A stretch of DNA of 64,000 nt. It comes from Modicisalibacter xianhensis (GTDB lineage Bacteria > Pseudomonadota > Gammaproteobacteria > Pseudomonadales > Halomonadaceae). Positions 8,911 through 16,853 of this stretch are shown in pieces; the stretch's first letter is position 1, and each line of letters begins with the position of its first letter. Under the pieces are notes generated by a model. It searched no databases. It saw only the letters and a list, made by a program, of their open reading frames with translations, and had not been told where the DNA came from. Position numbers and translations under genes: made by a program. Where the stretch lies: assembly GCF_900113605.1 (NCBI RefSeq), contig NZ_FOPY01000012.1, forward strand, positions 58,825-122,824, given 5' to 3'.

Positions 8911-10923
8911 TCACAGTGATGCCGCCAGACGCACCCCCTGATCGATGGCACGCTTGGCATCCAGCTCTGCGGCACGCTGCGCCCCGCCAATGACATGCAC
9001 CGTCACCCCGGCATCACGCAGCGGCTCGAGCAGGTCGACAACCGACTCCTGGCCAGCGCAGACCACGACGTGATCCACTTCGAGCACACTCACCTCACCA
9101 TCGATGCGCACGTGCAGCCCTTGGTCGTCGACGCCAAGATACTCGCAGCCGGCCAGCGTCTCGACCCCACGATGCCGCAACGACGCCCGATGCACCCAAC
9201 CGGTTGTCGTACCCAGCCCCTTGCCAGGCTTAGTGGCCTTGCGCTGCAGCAGATAGATCTTGCGTGGCACCGGCGGTGCCGCCGGTGCCGTCAGCCCTCC
9301 CTCCCGGATGACCGACAGGTCCACGCCCCACTCACGGTACCAGGCTGCCGGCTCCAGCGTCGGGTGGCCGTCATGCGAGAGCAGCTCGGCCACGTCGAAA
9401 CCGATGCCCCCGGCGCCGATGATGGCTACTCGCTGCCCGATGCGCTCGGGATGACGGATAGCAGTCGGATAACCAACGATCTTGGCATGGTCGCTGCCCG
9501 GCAGCTCGAGCCGGCGCGGACGCACGCCGGTAGCCAGCACGACCTCATCGAAGCCGCTCAGGGCAGCCACGTCCGCCGGGGTATTCACGCGCACCTCGAC
9601 ACCATGGCGGTCGAGCATGACGCGGTAGTAGCGCAGCGTCTCGTCGAACTCTTCCTTGCCGGGAATCCGCCGTGCGTAGTTGAACTGCCCTCCCAGTTCG
9701 TCATCCCGCTCGAAGAGCACGACGCGATGCCCCCGGCTGGCAGCCGTGACCGCACAAGCCAGTCCCGCCGGCCCACCACCGACCACGGCCACTGCCTTGG
9801 GCGTTGTCGCGGCCTCGATATTCAGCTCCGTCTCGTGACAGGCGCGTGGATTGACCAGACAGGAGGTCAGCTTGCCTTGGAACGTGTGGTCGAGACAGGC
9901 CTGGTTGCAGGCAATGCAAGTATTGATCTCTTCGGCGCGCCCGGTCTCGGCCTTGCGCACCCAGTCGGGGTCGGCCAGGAAAGGCCGCGCCATCGACACC
10001 ATGTCGGCGTGTCCGTCGCCCAGCACCTGCTCTGCGACATCCGGCATATTGATCCGGTTGGTAGTGATCAGCGGGATCGTCAGTTCGGCCCTCATGCGCC
10101 GAGTCACCTCGGTGAATGCCGCACGCGGCACGCTGGTGACGATGGTCGGCACCCGCGCCTCATGCCAGCCAATACCGGTATTGATCAGGCTGGCTCCCGC
10201 CGCCTCGATGGCCCTACCCAGTACCACGACCTCGTCCCAAGTGCTCCCCTCTTCGACCAGGTCGATCATCGACAGCCGAAAGATGATCAGAAAATCCTCG
10301 CCGAGCGCCTCACGGATACGCCGCACGATCTCCACCGGGAAACGCATGCGGTTGGCATACCCTCCGCCCCAGCGATCGCTACGACGGTTGGTTCGTCGGC
10401 AGATGAACTGATTGATCAGGTAGCCTTCCGAGCCCATCACTTCGACGCCATCGTAGCCCGCTTGCTTCGCGAGTCGTGCGCATCGCACGTAATCGTCAAT
10501 TTGCCGCTCGACCTCCTCATCACCCAATTCACGAGGTACGAAGGGATTGATCGGCGCCTGGAGCGGCGAGGGCGCGACCAGCTCGGGCGAATAGGCATAA
10601 CGCCCGGCATGCAGGATCTGCAGGCAGATACGTCCACCCTCGGCATGTACCGCATCGGTCACCACCCGGTGCCGGTCGGCCTCCATATCCGTGGTCAGCT
10701 TGGCCGCCCCCTGAAAGACCGCTCCTTCCGGATTGGGAGCGATGCCCCCGGTGACGATCAGCGCCACGCCCGCCCTGGCGCGCTCGGCGTAAAAGGCCGC
10801 TAGCCGTGCAAACCCGTGGGGCGATTCTTCCAGATTGGTGTGCATGGACCCCATAAGAATACGGTTGGGTAGCGTGATGTGGCCCAGCGTCAGGGGGCGG
10901 AACAGGGAGGGATAAGCGGTCAC
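8911..10923 (-). CDS. fadH: NADPH-dependent 2,4-dienoyl-CoA reductase
   Basis: A 670-aa flavoenzyme that removes double bonds of 2,4-dienoyl-CoA esters during beta-oxidation of unsaturated fatty acids. An Old Yellow Enzyme-like TIM barrel (residues 1-340; AYPSLFRPLTLG, RILMGSMHTNLEE, GWHEARVPT) is followed by a [4Fe-4S] site (CIACNQACLDHTF ... CLVNPRAC) and two Rossmann folds for FAD and NADPH (VVGGGPAGLACA, IIGAGGIGFD). It aligns end to end with E. coli FadH. The start is a GTG at 10923 with GAGG 5 nt upstream; the open frame continues to 11619 but that extension has no family match and overlaps the divergent hydrolase. It shares a 105-bp promoter region with that gene. Confidence 0.95.
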   Translation of the reverse strand: MTAYPSLFRPLTLGHITLPNRILMGSMHTNLEESPHGFARLAAFYAERARAGVALIVTGGIAPNPEGAVFQGAAKLTTDMEADRHRVVTDAVHAEGGRICLQILHAGRYAYSPELVAPSPLQAPINPFVPRELGDEEVERQIDDYVRCARLAKQAGYDGVEVMGSEGYLINQFICRRTNRRSDRWGGGYANRMRFPVEIVRRIREALGEDFLIIFRLSMIDLVEEGSTWDEVVVLGRAIEAAGASLINTGIGWHEARVPTIVTSVPRAAFTEVTRRMRAELTIPLITTNRINMPDVAEQVLGDGHADMVSMARPFLADPDWVRKAETGRAEEINTCIACNQACLDHTFQGKLTSCLVNPRACHETELNIEAATTPKAVAVVGGGPAGLACAVTAASRGHRVVLFERDDELGGQFNYARRIPGKEEFDETLRYYRVMLDRHGVEVRVNTPADVAALSGFDEVVLATGVRPRRLELPGSDHAKIVGYPTAIRHPERIGQRVAIIGAGGIGFDVAELLSHDGHPTLEPAAWYREWGVDLSVIREGGLTAPAAPPVPRKIYLLQRKATKPGKGLGTTTGWVHRASLRHRGVETLAGCEYLGVDDQGLHVRIDGEVSVLEVDHVVVCAGQESVVDLLEPLRDAGVTVHVIGGAQRAAELDAKRAIDQGVRLAASL

Positions 10924-11028
10924 GGTCGCCTCGCTAGCGGCTGATTCAAACAAGTGTATGATTGTATCGCCAAGTGTAGCGTAGCCACCACGAGACACAA
11001 TCCCTTGATCGAACGACAGAGGGCAAGC
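10924..11028. promoter_or_regulatory. Divergent fadH / hydrolase promoter region with an octamer direct repeat
   Basis: The octamer CAAGTGTA occurs at 10951-10958 and again at 10971-10978, exactly 20 bp apart, which places both copies on the same helix face. The first copy overlaps CAAAC-N4-GTATG (10947-10960), one base off the C/G-AAAC-N2-4-GTTT-G/C form described for PsrA, a fatty-acid-responsive TetR regulator of pseudomonads. The repeat is seen in the sequence; the regulator assignment is an inference. Confidence 0.35.
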
Positions 11029-11943
11029 ATGAGCGCCACTTCCGAATGTCATGAAGTCACCCTTAGCCAAGGGGCAGTCCATGTCACCCGCTTTCGACCG
11101 ATGCCGCCCTGCCGCGGGGTCGTGCTGTGCTGGCATGGCGCGATCGAGTCTGGCCGCATCTTTCACAGCCGCTCGGGCAAGGGGCTGGCTCCTTGGCTGG
11201 CCAAGCAGGGATACGATGTCTTCGTTGCCGACCAGCGCGGCCGGCACGCGGCACCGCCGAGACCGGCACGCGGCGTTGACCTGGGCCAGACGGACGTCAT
11301 TCGTGAAGAGATTCCCGCCACGATCGAGGCTTGCCTGCACCTGGCCAACGCCCGTCGACTGCATGTCATCACCCACTCCTGGGGTGGCGTACTGGTCGCC
11401 TCGAGCCTGGGGCGCTACCCGCAGCTGCGCGAAAAAATCATCAGTCAGGCTTACTTCGGCACGAAACGCAGCGTGCGTAGCTGGACGTGGCAACGACTGC
11501 TGTACATCGACCTGATGTGGAAGGGCGTCGCGCCGATTGCCCGGCGGCTCTGCGGGTACCTTCCAGCACGTGCCATGCGCTGGGGAAGCGACGACGAATA
11601 TGCGGGCAGCCATCGTCAAGGGGTCGCCTGGGTGAAACCTTCCGCGTGGGTCGATCTCCGTGACGACTTCGATTATTCAGCCGCCCTGGCTTCCGGTGGA
11701 CTTCCTCCGACCTTGCACCTGGCCGGTGCCAACGATCATGCACTGGGGCATCCGGACGACGTGGCTCGCTTCGCCCGGGAGTGCGGCCCCCATACGCAGC
11801 GTCTTGTCCGGCTGGGTATCGCAAACGGCCTGTCACGTGACTACGGGCACCTGGACATGCTGACGCATCCCCAGGCCATTATCGAAATCTACCCCCTGGT
11901 CGATGCCTGGCTCACCGACCATGCCCGCCCAGGCGAGGCATAA
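11029..11943 (+). CDS. Alpha/beta hydrolase (serine hydrolase, monoacylglycerol-lipase-like)
   Basis: A 304-aa alpha/beta-hydrolase fold protein. The oxyanion-hole region CWHGAIESGRIF (about residue 33), the nucleophile elbow THSWGG (Ser near residue 118), an acidic candidate in GANDHALGHPDD, and a C-terminal GHLDML histidine are all present, giving a complete catalytic triad. There is no signal peptide. The substrate cannot be read from the sequence; divergent placement with fadH suggests lipid or acyl-ester degradation. The start at 11029 is preferred because the frame upstream to 10954 runs through the shared promoter; an AGAGGG site precedes this ATG. Confidence 0.75.
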   Translation: MSATSECHEVTLSQGAVHVTRFRPMPPCRGVVLCWHGAIESGRIFHSRSGKGLAPWLAKQGYDVFVADQRGRHAAPPRPARGVDLGQTDVIREEIPATIEACLHLANARRLHVITHSWGGVLVASSLGRYPQLREKIISQAYFGTKRSVRSWTWQRLLYIDLMWKGVAPIARRLCGYLPARAMRWGSDDEYAGSHRQGVAWVKPSAWVDLRDDFDYSAALASGGLPPTLHLAGANDHALGHPDDVARFARECGPHTQRLVRLGIANGLSRDYGHLDMLTHPQAIIEIYPLVDAWLTDHARPGEA

Positions 11944-11946
11944 ACG

Positions 11947-11975
11947 AAAAACCCCGAGCCATTTGGCTCGGGGTT
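11947..11975 (-). terminator. Rho-independent terminator of the tRNA operon
   Basis: Eleven-bp perfect stem (AACCCCGAGCC / GGCTCGGGGTT, loop ATTT). Read on the minus strand it is followed by five T residues, so it terminates the tRNA array. It also sits directly after the hydrolase stop and may serve both strands. Confidence 0.85.
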
Positions 11976-11991
11976 GAAATCGTATCGATAA

Positions 11992-12068
11992 TGGCGGACC
12001 GGACGGGACTCGAACCCGCGACCTCCGGCGTGACAGGCCGGCATTCTAACCGACTGAACTACCGGTCC
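11992..12068 (-). tRNA. tRNA-Asp (GTC), copy 3 in transcript order
   Basis: 77-nt cloverleaf with encoded CCA. Acceptor GGACCGG pairs with CCGGTCC, anticodon stem GCCGG/CCGGC with the loop reading GTC, and a standard T-arm GGTTCGAGTCC. Last gene of the five-tRNA array. Confidence 0.96.
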
Positions 12069-12071
12069 GCG

Positions 12072-12148
12072 TGGTGGGTGGTACAGGACTCGAACCTGTG
12101 ACCCCCAGCATGTGAGGCTGGTGCTCTAACCAGCTGAGCTAACCACCC
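12072..12148 (-). tRNA. tRNA-Val (CAC)
   Basis: 77-nt tRNA, acceptor GGGTGGT/ACCACCC with encoded CCA. The anticodon stem CCAGC/GCTGG closes the loop CTCACAT, so the anticodon is CAC, decoding GUG. Only 3 bp separate it from the downstream tRNA-Asp. Confidence 0.94.
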
Positions 12149-12179
12149 AACTATCGAAATAACACGACACCAGACAAGA

Positions 12180-12256
12180 TGGCGGACCGGACGGGACTCG
12201 AACCCGCGACCTCCGGCGTGACAGGCCGGCATTCTAACCGACTGAACTACCGGTCC
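12180..12256 (-). tRNA. tRNA-Asp (GTC), copy 2 in transcript order
   Basis: Identical over its length to the tRNA-Asp at 11992-12068: same acceptor, D-loop, anticodon GTC and encoded CCA. Confidence 0.96.
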
Positions 12257-12336
12257 GCGACATAGTACCGTGCTATATGCACTGATACGGAACTTGTGAC
12301 TGGAGCATGGCATTGCCAGGCAACACCGATTGGAAA

Positions 12337-12413
12337 TGGCGGACCGGACGGGACTCGAACCCGCGACCTCCGGCGTGACAGGCCGGCATTCTAACCAACT
12401 GAACTACCGGTCC
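12337..12413 (-). tRNA. tRNA-Asp (GTC), copy 1 in transcript order
   Basis: 77-nt tRNA-Asp that differs from the other two copies by one base in the D-loop (AGTTGG instead of AGTCGG in RNA sense). Anticodon GTC, CCA encoded. Confidence 0.96.
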
Positions 12414-12457
12414 ACACTACTTCCAAACTTACGTAAACGAGCCATCCCATAAGGCGA

Positions 12458-12533
12458 TGGTGGGTGGTACTGGGTTCGAACCAGTGACCCCCAGCTTGTA
12501 AGGCTGGTGCTCTCCCAACTGAGCTAACCACCC
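12458..12533 (-). tRNA. tRNA-Val (TAC)
   Basis: 76-nt tRNA with acceptor GGGTGGT/ACCACCC and encoded CCA. The anticodon stem CCAGC/GCTGG closes CTTACAA, anticodon TAC. First gene of the array, directly behind the promoter. Confidence 0.95.
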
Positions 12534-12551
12534 TCGGTCACGTGGCGCTGC

Positions 12552-12579
12552 ATTCTACAGGCCCACGGGGTAATGTCAA
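12552..12579 (-). promoter_or_regulatory. Strong sigma-70 promoter of the tRNA array
   Basis: On the minus strand a consensus -35 TTGACA (12574-12579) and a -10 TAGAAT (12552-12557) are 16 bp apart. A GC-rich discriminator follows the -10, the usual mark of stringently controlled stable-RNA promoters. Confidence 0.85.
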
Positions 12580-12622
12580 TGCTTTTTGTCATCACCCCAG
12601 CAACCGGGTTTCCGTTTCAAAT

Positions 12623-13345
12623 TCATCGGCTTGCCGCCATGAAGGTGGCAATGTCGGCGGCGCCCTGGCCGATCAATTCACGTTGGGTCAGCCCCGAAGC
12701 CTTGCGGGGTTTCCAGTCATGATCGCCATCCTCGATGAACGTGACATGGACGTTATCGTCAAGTGCATAGTCCTCGACCTCGTCCCGCGTGCCGAAGGGA
12801 TCGCGCGTCCCCTGCAGCACCAGGGCCGGACAGGCGATCTGCGGCCAATGCGCCAGACGCGTCTTCTCCGGCTTGCCTGGCGGATGAAAGGGATAGCCGC
12901 ACAGGATCAGGCCGACCACCTCCTGGCGGGTGGCAACCAGGCTGGCGACACGCCCACCCATCGACTTACCGCCCAACCACAGCCCCGGTAAATTGCGCTG
13001 TGACAGGATGCCGCACCACTCAATCATTTCATCGACGAGACGTTCGATACCCGGCGGTGGACGCCGACGATTTTCGCAGCGCATCCGCTGCATGTAGGAG
13101 AACTCGAGCGTCAGTGTCTGAACGCCATTTTCGACCAGGCAATCGACCAGGGTGCGCATGAAGCTCGAGTCCTGCCCCGCCCCGGCCCCATGCGCCAGGA
13201 GCAGTCGGCCTGCCCTCGGTTCACCACGCTTTTCCAACGGTCCTATTTGTTCGATAAACAGGCGGGAATCTTGGTCATCGTGCAACGCCTCGGTCATGTC
13301 CTCGACGGTCACCTGACGCCAGCCATTTTGCTCGCTGTAAGGCAT
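12623..13345 (-). CDS. Alpha/beta-family hydrolase (KANL3/Tex30-like)
   Basis: A 240-aa small alpha/beta hydrolase of the KANL3/Tex30 group found widely in proteobacteria. The oxyanion segment LLLAHGAGAGQDSSFM lies near residue 46, the nucleophile elbow GGKSMGGR (Ser near 128) and the late GTRDPFG and DGDHDWKPRK segments supply the acidic and His positions. No signal peptide. AGGAAG precedes the ATG. Substrate unknown. It is separated from the oxidase cluster by a divergent intergenic region and is not obviously linked in function to either neighbour. Confidence 0.8.
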   Translation of the reverse strand: MPYSEQNGWRQVTVEDMTEALHDDQDSRLFIEQIGPLEKRGEPRAGRLLLAHGAGAGQDSSFMRTLVDCLVENGVQTLTLEFSYMQRMRCENRRRPPPGIERLVDEMIEWCGILSQRNLPGLWLGGKSMGGRVASLVATRQEVVGLILCGYPFHPPGKPEKTRLAHWPQIACPALVLQGTRDPFGTRDEVEDYALDDNVHVTFIEDGDHDWKPRKASGLTQRELIGQGAADIATFMAASR

Positions 13346-13425
13346 TTTCTTCCTATGCTTTCGTCGTAACAGGCGGGTTCTGCGTGTTCAGGTTGCGGGT
13401 GGGCTGGGCTAGAATCGACAGCACC

Positions 13426-13467
13426 TTGACCTGCATCATCATGTGGGCGGTCAGCCCGAGGCAAAAT
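13426..13467 (+). promoter_or_regulatory. FNR/ANR-dependent class II promoter of ccoNOQP
   Basis: TTGAC-CTGC-ATCAT (13426-13439) matches the FNR consensus TTGAT-N4-ATCAA at 8 of 10 positions. A -10-like CAAAAT (13462-13467) would place the start of transcription near 13474, putting the box centre at -41.5, the classic class II spacing. An anr gene lies 10 kb downstream. Confidence 0.7.
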
Positions 13468-13513
13468 GCCTGCCGGGACGTCTCCCCACCACCGCGTTCG
13501 ATGGGAACCTGAC

Positions 13514-14938
13514 ATGAGCACAACATTTGAACACCCGACCTACAATTACAAGGTAGTTCGGCAGTTCGCGATCATGACCGTGGTATGGGGCATCATAGGC
13601 ATGGGCCTGGGTGTCTTCATCGCTGCACAGCTGGTCTGGCCGGAACTGAACTTTGGTCTTCCGTGGACTAGCTTCGGGCGCCTGCGCCCGTTGCATACCA
13701 ATGCCGTCATCTTCGCTTTCGGCGGCTCGGCATTGATTGCCACGTCCTATTATGTCGTGCAGCGCACCTGTCAGACACGACTGATCTCCGATGGACTGGC
13801 GGCCTTCACGTTCTGGGGCTGGCAAGCCGTCATTGTGCTGGCGGTCATCACGCTGCCGATGGGCTATACCACCTCCAAGGAATACGCCGAGCTGGAATGG
13901 CCGATCGATATTCTGATCACTCTGGTCTGGGTGGCCTATGCCATTGTCTTCCTGGGCACCATCAAGCAGCGCAAGACCTCGCACATCTACGTCGCCAACT
14001 GGTTCTATGCCGCGTTCATCCTGACCGTTGCGGTACTGCACATCGTCAACTCCGCGGAAGTTCCGGTCGGCTTCATGAAGTCCTACTCGGCCTACGCAGG
14101 CGCCATCGACGCCATGGCGCAGTGGTGGTACGGCCACAATGCGGTCGGCTTCCTGCTCACTGCCGGCTTCCTGGGCATGATGTACTACTTCGTCCCCAAG
14201 CAGGCCGAGCGCCCGATCTATTCCTATCGCCTGTCGATCGTGCACTTCTGGGCCCTGATCACCACCTACATGTGGGCCGGTGCGCACCACTTGCACTATA
14301 CCGCCCTGCCCGACTGGGCCCAGTCGCTAGGCATGATCATGTCGATCATCCTGCTGGCGCCTTCCTGGGGCGGCATGATCAACGGCATGATGACCCTGTC
14401 CGGGGCCTGGCATAAGCTGCGCACCGACCCGACACTGCGCTTCCTGGTCGTGGCCCTGTCGTTCTATGGCATGTCGACATTCGAGGGCCCCATGATGGCG
14501 GTCAAGACGGTCAATGCCCTGTCTCACTATACCGACTGGACCATCGGCCACGTGCACTCCGGCGCCCTCGGCTGGGTCGCCATGATCACCATCGGCTCCA
14601 TGTACCACCTGATTCCTCGCCTGTTCGGCGGCCAGGCCATGTATTCCGAGAAGCTCATCGCCGTGCACTTCTGGCTGGCCACCATCGGTACCGTGCTGTA
14701 CATCACCGCCATGTGGGTCAACGGCATCATGCAGGGCCTGATGTGGCGTGCGGTCAACGCCGACGGCACGCTGATGTACACCTTCGTCGAAGCGCTCGAA
14801 GCCAGCCATCCCGGCTATGTCGTGCGCTGGCTGGGCGGCTGTTTCTTCGTCGCCGGCATGCTGCTGATGGCCTTCAACGTCTACATGACAGTGAAGCGTA
14901 GCGAACGCGAGCAGGCACCGGTCGCCCAGACCGCTTGA
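13514..14938 (+). CDS. ccoN: Cytochrome-c oxidase, cbb3-type, subunit I
   Basis: The 474-aa catalytic subunit of the cbb3 (C-family heme-copper) oxidase. It reduces O2 to water at high affinity at a heme b/heme b3-CuB centre and pumps protons across the inner membrane. About 12 transmembrane helices are visible. Conserved elements include [12 protein letters not shown] (heme ligand His), [10 protein letters not shown] and [12 protein letters not shown] (CuB histidines), and [10 protein letters not shown] (b hemes). The start at 13514 has a modest GGGAACC upstream; an in-frame ATG at 13466 lies at or before the predicted transcription start and is rejected. First gene of ccoNOQP. Confidence 0.97.
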   Translation: MSTTFEHPTYNYKVVRQFAIMTVVWGIIGMGLGVFIAAQLVWPELNFGLPWTSFGRLRPLHTNAVIFAFGGSALIATSYYVVQRTCQTRLISDGLAAFTFWGWQAVIVLAVITLPMGYTTSKEYAELEWPIDILITLVWVAYAIVFLGTIKQRKTSHIYVANWFYAAFILTVAVLHIVNSAEVPVGFMKSYSAYAGAIDAMAQWWYGHNAVGFLLTAGFLGMMYYFVPKQAERPIYSYRLSIVHFWALITTYMWAGAHHLHYTALPDWAQSLGMIMSIILLAPSWGGMINGMMTLSGAWHKLRTDPTLRFLVVALSFYGMSTFEGPMMAVKTVNALSHYTDWTIGHVHSGALGWVAMITIGSMYHLIPRLFGGQAMYSEKLIAVHFWLATIGTVLYITAMWVNGIMQGLMWRAVNADGTLMYTFVEALEASHPGYVVRWLGGCFFVAGMLLMAFNVYMTVKRSEREQAPVAQTA

Positions 14939-14960
14939 TCAATCGGGGAACCTGACACTG

Positions 14961-15569
14961 ATGAGACACGAGATTGTAGAAAAGAACGTGGGCCTGCTCT
15001 CCGTACTGATCCTGGTGGTGATCAGTTTCGGCGGCCTGGCCGAGATCGTGCCCCTGTTCTTCCAGAAGGAAACGACCCGCCCCATCGAAGGCCTCGAGCC
15101 GCTGACGGCACTGGAACTCGAAGGGCGTGACATCTACATCCGCGAGGGTTGCGTGGGTTGTCACTCGCAGATGATTCGCCCCTTCCGCGCCGAAACCGAG
15201 CGCTACGGCCACTACAGCGTGGCCGGGGAATTCGTCTACGACCATCCGTTCCTGTGGGGCTCCAAGCGTACCGGGCCCGACCTGGCGCGTGTTGGCGGGC
15301 GTTACAGCGACGCCTGGCACCGGGCTCACATGTACAACCCTCGCGACGTGGTACCGGAATCCAAGATGCCGAACTACCCGTGGTTGTTCGAGCGCACCCT
15401 GACCGGCGAGAACACCGCCGACAAAATGCGCGCCCTGCGCGGCCTGGGTGTGCCATATACCGACGAGCAGATCGCCAACGCCGCCAAGGATGTACGTGGC
15501 GAGCAGGAGATCACGGCACTGGTGGCCTATCTCCAGCAGCTCGGTACCGAACTCAAGGACACGCGCTGA
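14961..15569 (+). CDS. ccoO: Cytochrome-c oxidase, cbb3-type, subunit II (mono-heme)
   Basis: A 202-aa membrane-anchored c-type cytochrome that passes electrons to CcoN. One N-terminal transmembrane anchor (residues about 10-32) is followed by the periplasmic heme c site CVGCH (C64, C67, H68), with axial Met supplied further on (SKMPNYPW). The [18 protein letters not shown] block is typical of CcoO. It lies 22 bp after ccoN, within the same transcript. Confidence 0.97.
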   Translation: MRHEIVEKNVGLLSVLILVVISFGGLAEIVPLFFQKETTRPIEGLEPLTALELEGRDIYIREGCVGCHSQMIRPFRAETERYGHYSVAGEFVYDHPFLWGSKRTGPDLARVGGRYSDAWHRAHMYNPRDVVPESKMPNYPWLFERTLTGENTADKMRALRGLGVPYTDEQIANAAKDVRGEQEITALVAYLQQLGTELKDTR

Positions 15570-15572
15570 ACC

Positions 15573-15791
15573 ATGGATATCGGAACGTTTCGCGGCATTA
15601 CCACCCTGCTGATCATGATCGCCTTTCTCGGCGTGGTGTTCTGGGCGTACTCCAAGCGCCGCAAGAAGGATTTCGACGAGGCGAGCCGGCTGCCTTTTGC
15701 CGATGAGAACGACGAGGCGATATCCCGTGACCGCAGCGGAACACAAGAAAAGACACCGTCCCGCCATGATGAGGGAGACAAGAATTCATGA
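15573..15791 (+). CDS. ccoQ: cbb3-type oxidase small subunit
   Basis: A 72-aa protein with one N-terminal transmembrane helix (TTLLIMIAFLGVVFWAYS) followed by a basic patch (KRRKKDF) and an acidic, polar cytoplasmic tail. This is the CcoQ/FixQ pattern; the subunit helps stability of the cbb3 complex and its interaction with CcoP. It begins 3 bp after ccoO and overlaps ccoP by 4 bp (ATGA). The tail is longer and more charged than in short CcoQ proteins. Confidence 0.92.
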   Translation: MDIGTFRGITTLLIMIAFLGVVFWAYSKRRKKDFDEASRLPFADENDEAISRDRSGTQEKTPSRHDEGDKNS

Positions 15792-16711
15792 GTAACTTGT
15801 GGGGTGATTCCCTTTCCAGTTTCTGGAGCGTCTGGATCATCGTCATCACCCTGGGCACCATCGTGTTCTGCTGGTGGATCCTGTTCGCCAACCGCAAGAC
15901 CGACAAGCAGCCCAACGAGTATGGCGAGGTCGAGACCACCGGACACAGTGCCGACGGCATCGACGAATATGACAATCCGCTGCCGCGCTGGTGGTTCATG
16001 CTGTTCATCGGCACCATCATCTTCTCGCTGGGCTATCTGCTGCTCTACCCTGGCCTGGGCAATTTCAAGGGGCTGTTCGGCTGGTCCCAGGAGAACCAGT
16101 GGGAGCAGGAGATCGCCTACGCCCAGGAGCAATACGCGCCGATCTTTGCCCAGTATCAGGAGATCCCGATTCCCGAGCTGGCCCAAGACGCCGAGGCCAT
16201 GCGCGTGGCCGAACGCATCTACCTGAACAACTGCGCGGTGTGTCATGGCTCCAATGCCCAGGGCGGCTACGGCTTTCCCAACAATACCGATGACGACTGG
16301 CTCTACGGGGGCACGCCCGAAGCCATCACGACCAGCATCGCTGAAGGGCGTAATGGCTTGATGCCGGCCTGGCAGCAGCTCGGCGACGAGAACCTGCGCA
16401 ACGTGGCACACTATGTGCTGAGCCTGTCGGGTACCGAACATGACGCCGAACGCGCCAGCCAGGGCGAAGCCATCTTCACCTCCGCCTGCGTGGCCTGCCA
16501 TGGCCAGGACGCCAAGGGGAACCACGCTATCGGCGCACCCAACCTGACCGACGATGTCTGGCTGTACCGCCAGCCTGGCCAGCCGGTGCTGGAGTCGGTG
16601 CTCGAGACGCTACGCAACGGCCGTAACGGCCACATGCCGGCGCAGGCAGCCTATATCGGCGAGGACAAGGTGCACCTCGTAGCCGCTTATATCTACAGCC
16701 TATCCGACTGA
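15788..16711 (+). CDS. ccoP: Cytochrome-c oxidase, cbb3-type, subunit III (di-heme)
   Basis: A 307-aa di-heme c subunit, the entry point for electrons from soluble cytochromes. Two transmembrane segments are visible (about residues 12-34 and 68-88), the double-TM architecture seen in Pseudomonas-type CcoP. Heme sites are CAVCH (C149, C152, H153) and CVACH (C234, C237, H238), with axial methionines in GLMPAW and GHMPAQ. It is translationally coupled to ccoQ by a 4-bp overlap. Confidence 0.97.
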   Translation: MSNLWGDSLSSFWSVWIIVITLGTIVFCWWILFANRKTDKQPNEYGEVETTGHSADGIDEYDNPLPRWWFMLFIGTIIFSLGYLLLYPGLGNFKGLFGWSQENQWEQEIAYAQEQYAPIFAQYQEIPIPELAQDAEAMRVAERIYLNNCAVCHGSNAQGGYGFPNNTDDDWLYGGTPEAITTSIAEGRNGLMPAWQQLGDENLRNVAHYVLSLSGTEHDAERASQGEAIFTSACVACHGQDAKGNHAIGAPNLTDDVWLYRQPGQPVLESVLETLRNGRNGHMPAQAAYIGEDKVHLVAAYIYSLSD

Positions 16712-16717
16712 GTTTTC

Positions 16718-16744
16718 CCGGGTGCGTCCGGCGGTCGCACCCGG
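16718..16744 (+). terminator. Hairpin after ccoP
   Basis: A 9-bp stem CCGGGTGCG / CGCACCCGG starts 7 bp past the ccoP stop and is followed by TCCTTT. It is a plausible partial terminator between ccoNOQP and ccoGHIS. Confidence 0.5.
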
Positions 16745-16853
16745 TCCTTTCCCTCGCCCCGAAGCGCTAGAATTCCATCAGCAAGAGAAGCGCATCCCAG
16801 AAAGCGCTCCCTGCCCCTTGGCGCCTGCCTCACCGTGACTCTTTGGTGGCTTC

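Noticed and set aside
10924-11619. N-terminal extension of fadH
   Set aside because: The open frame continues but has no FadH homology and runs antisense through the divergent hydrolase. A GTG at 10923 with a ribosome site gives the normal length.
11992-12533. Repeat array that could be mistaken for CRISPR or a duplicated mobile unit
   Set aside because: The repeats are complete tRNA genes with CCA ends; no spacers, cas genes or integrase are present.
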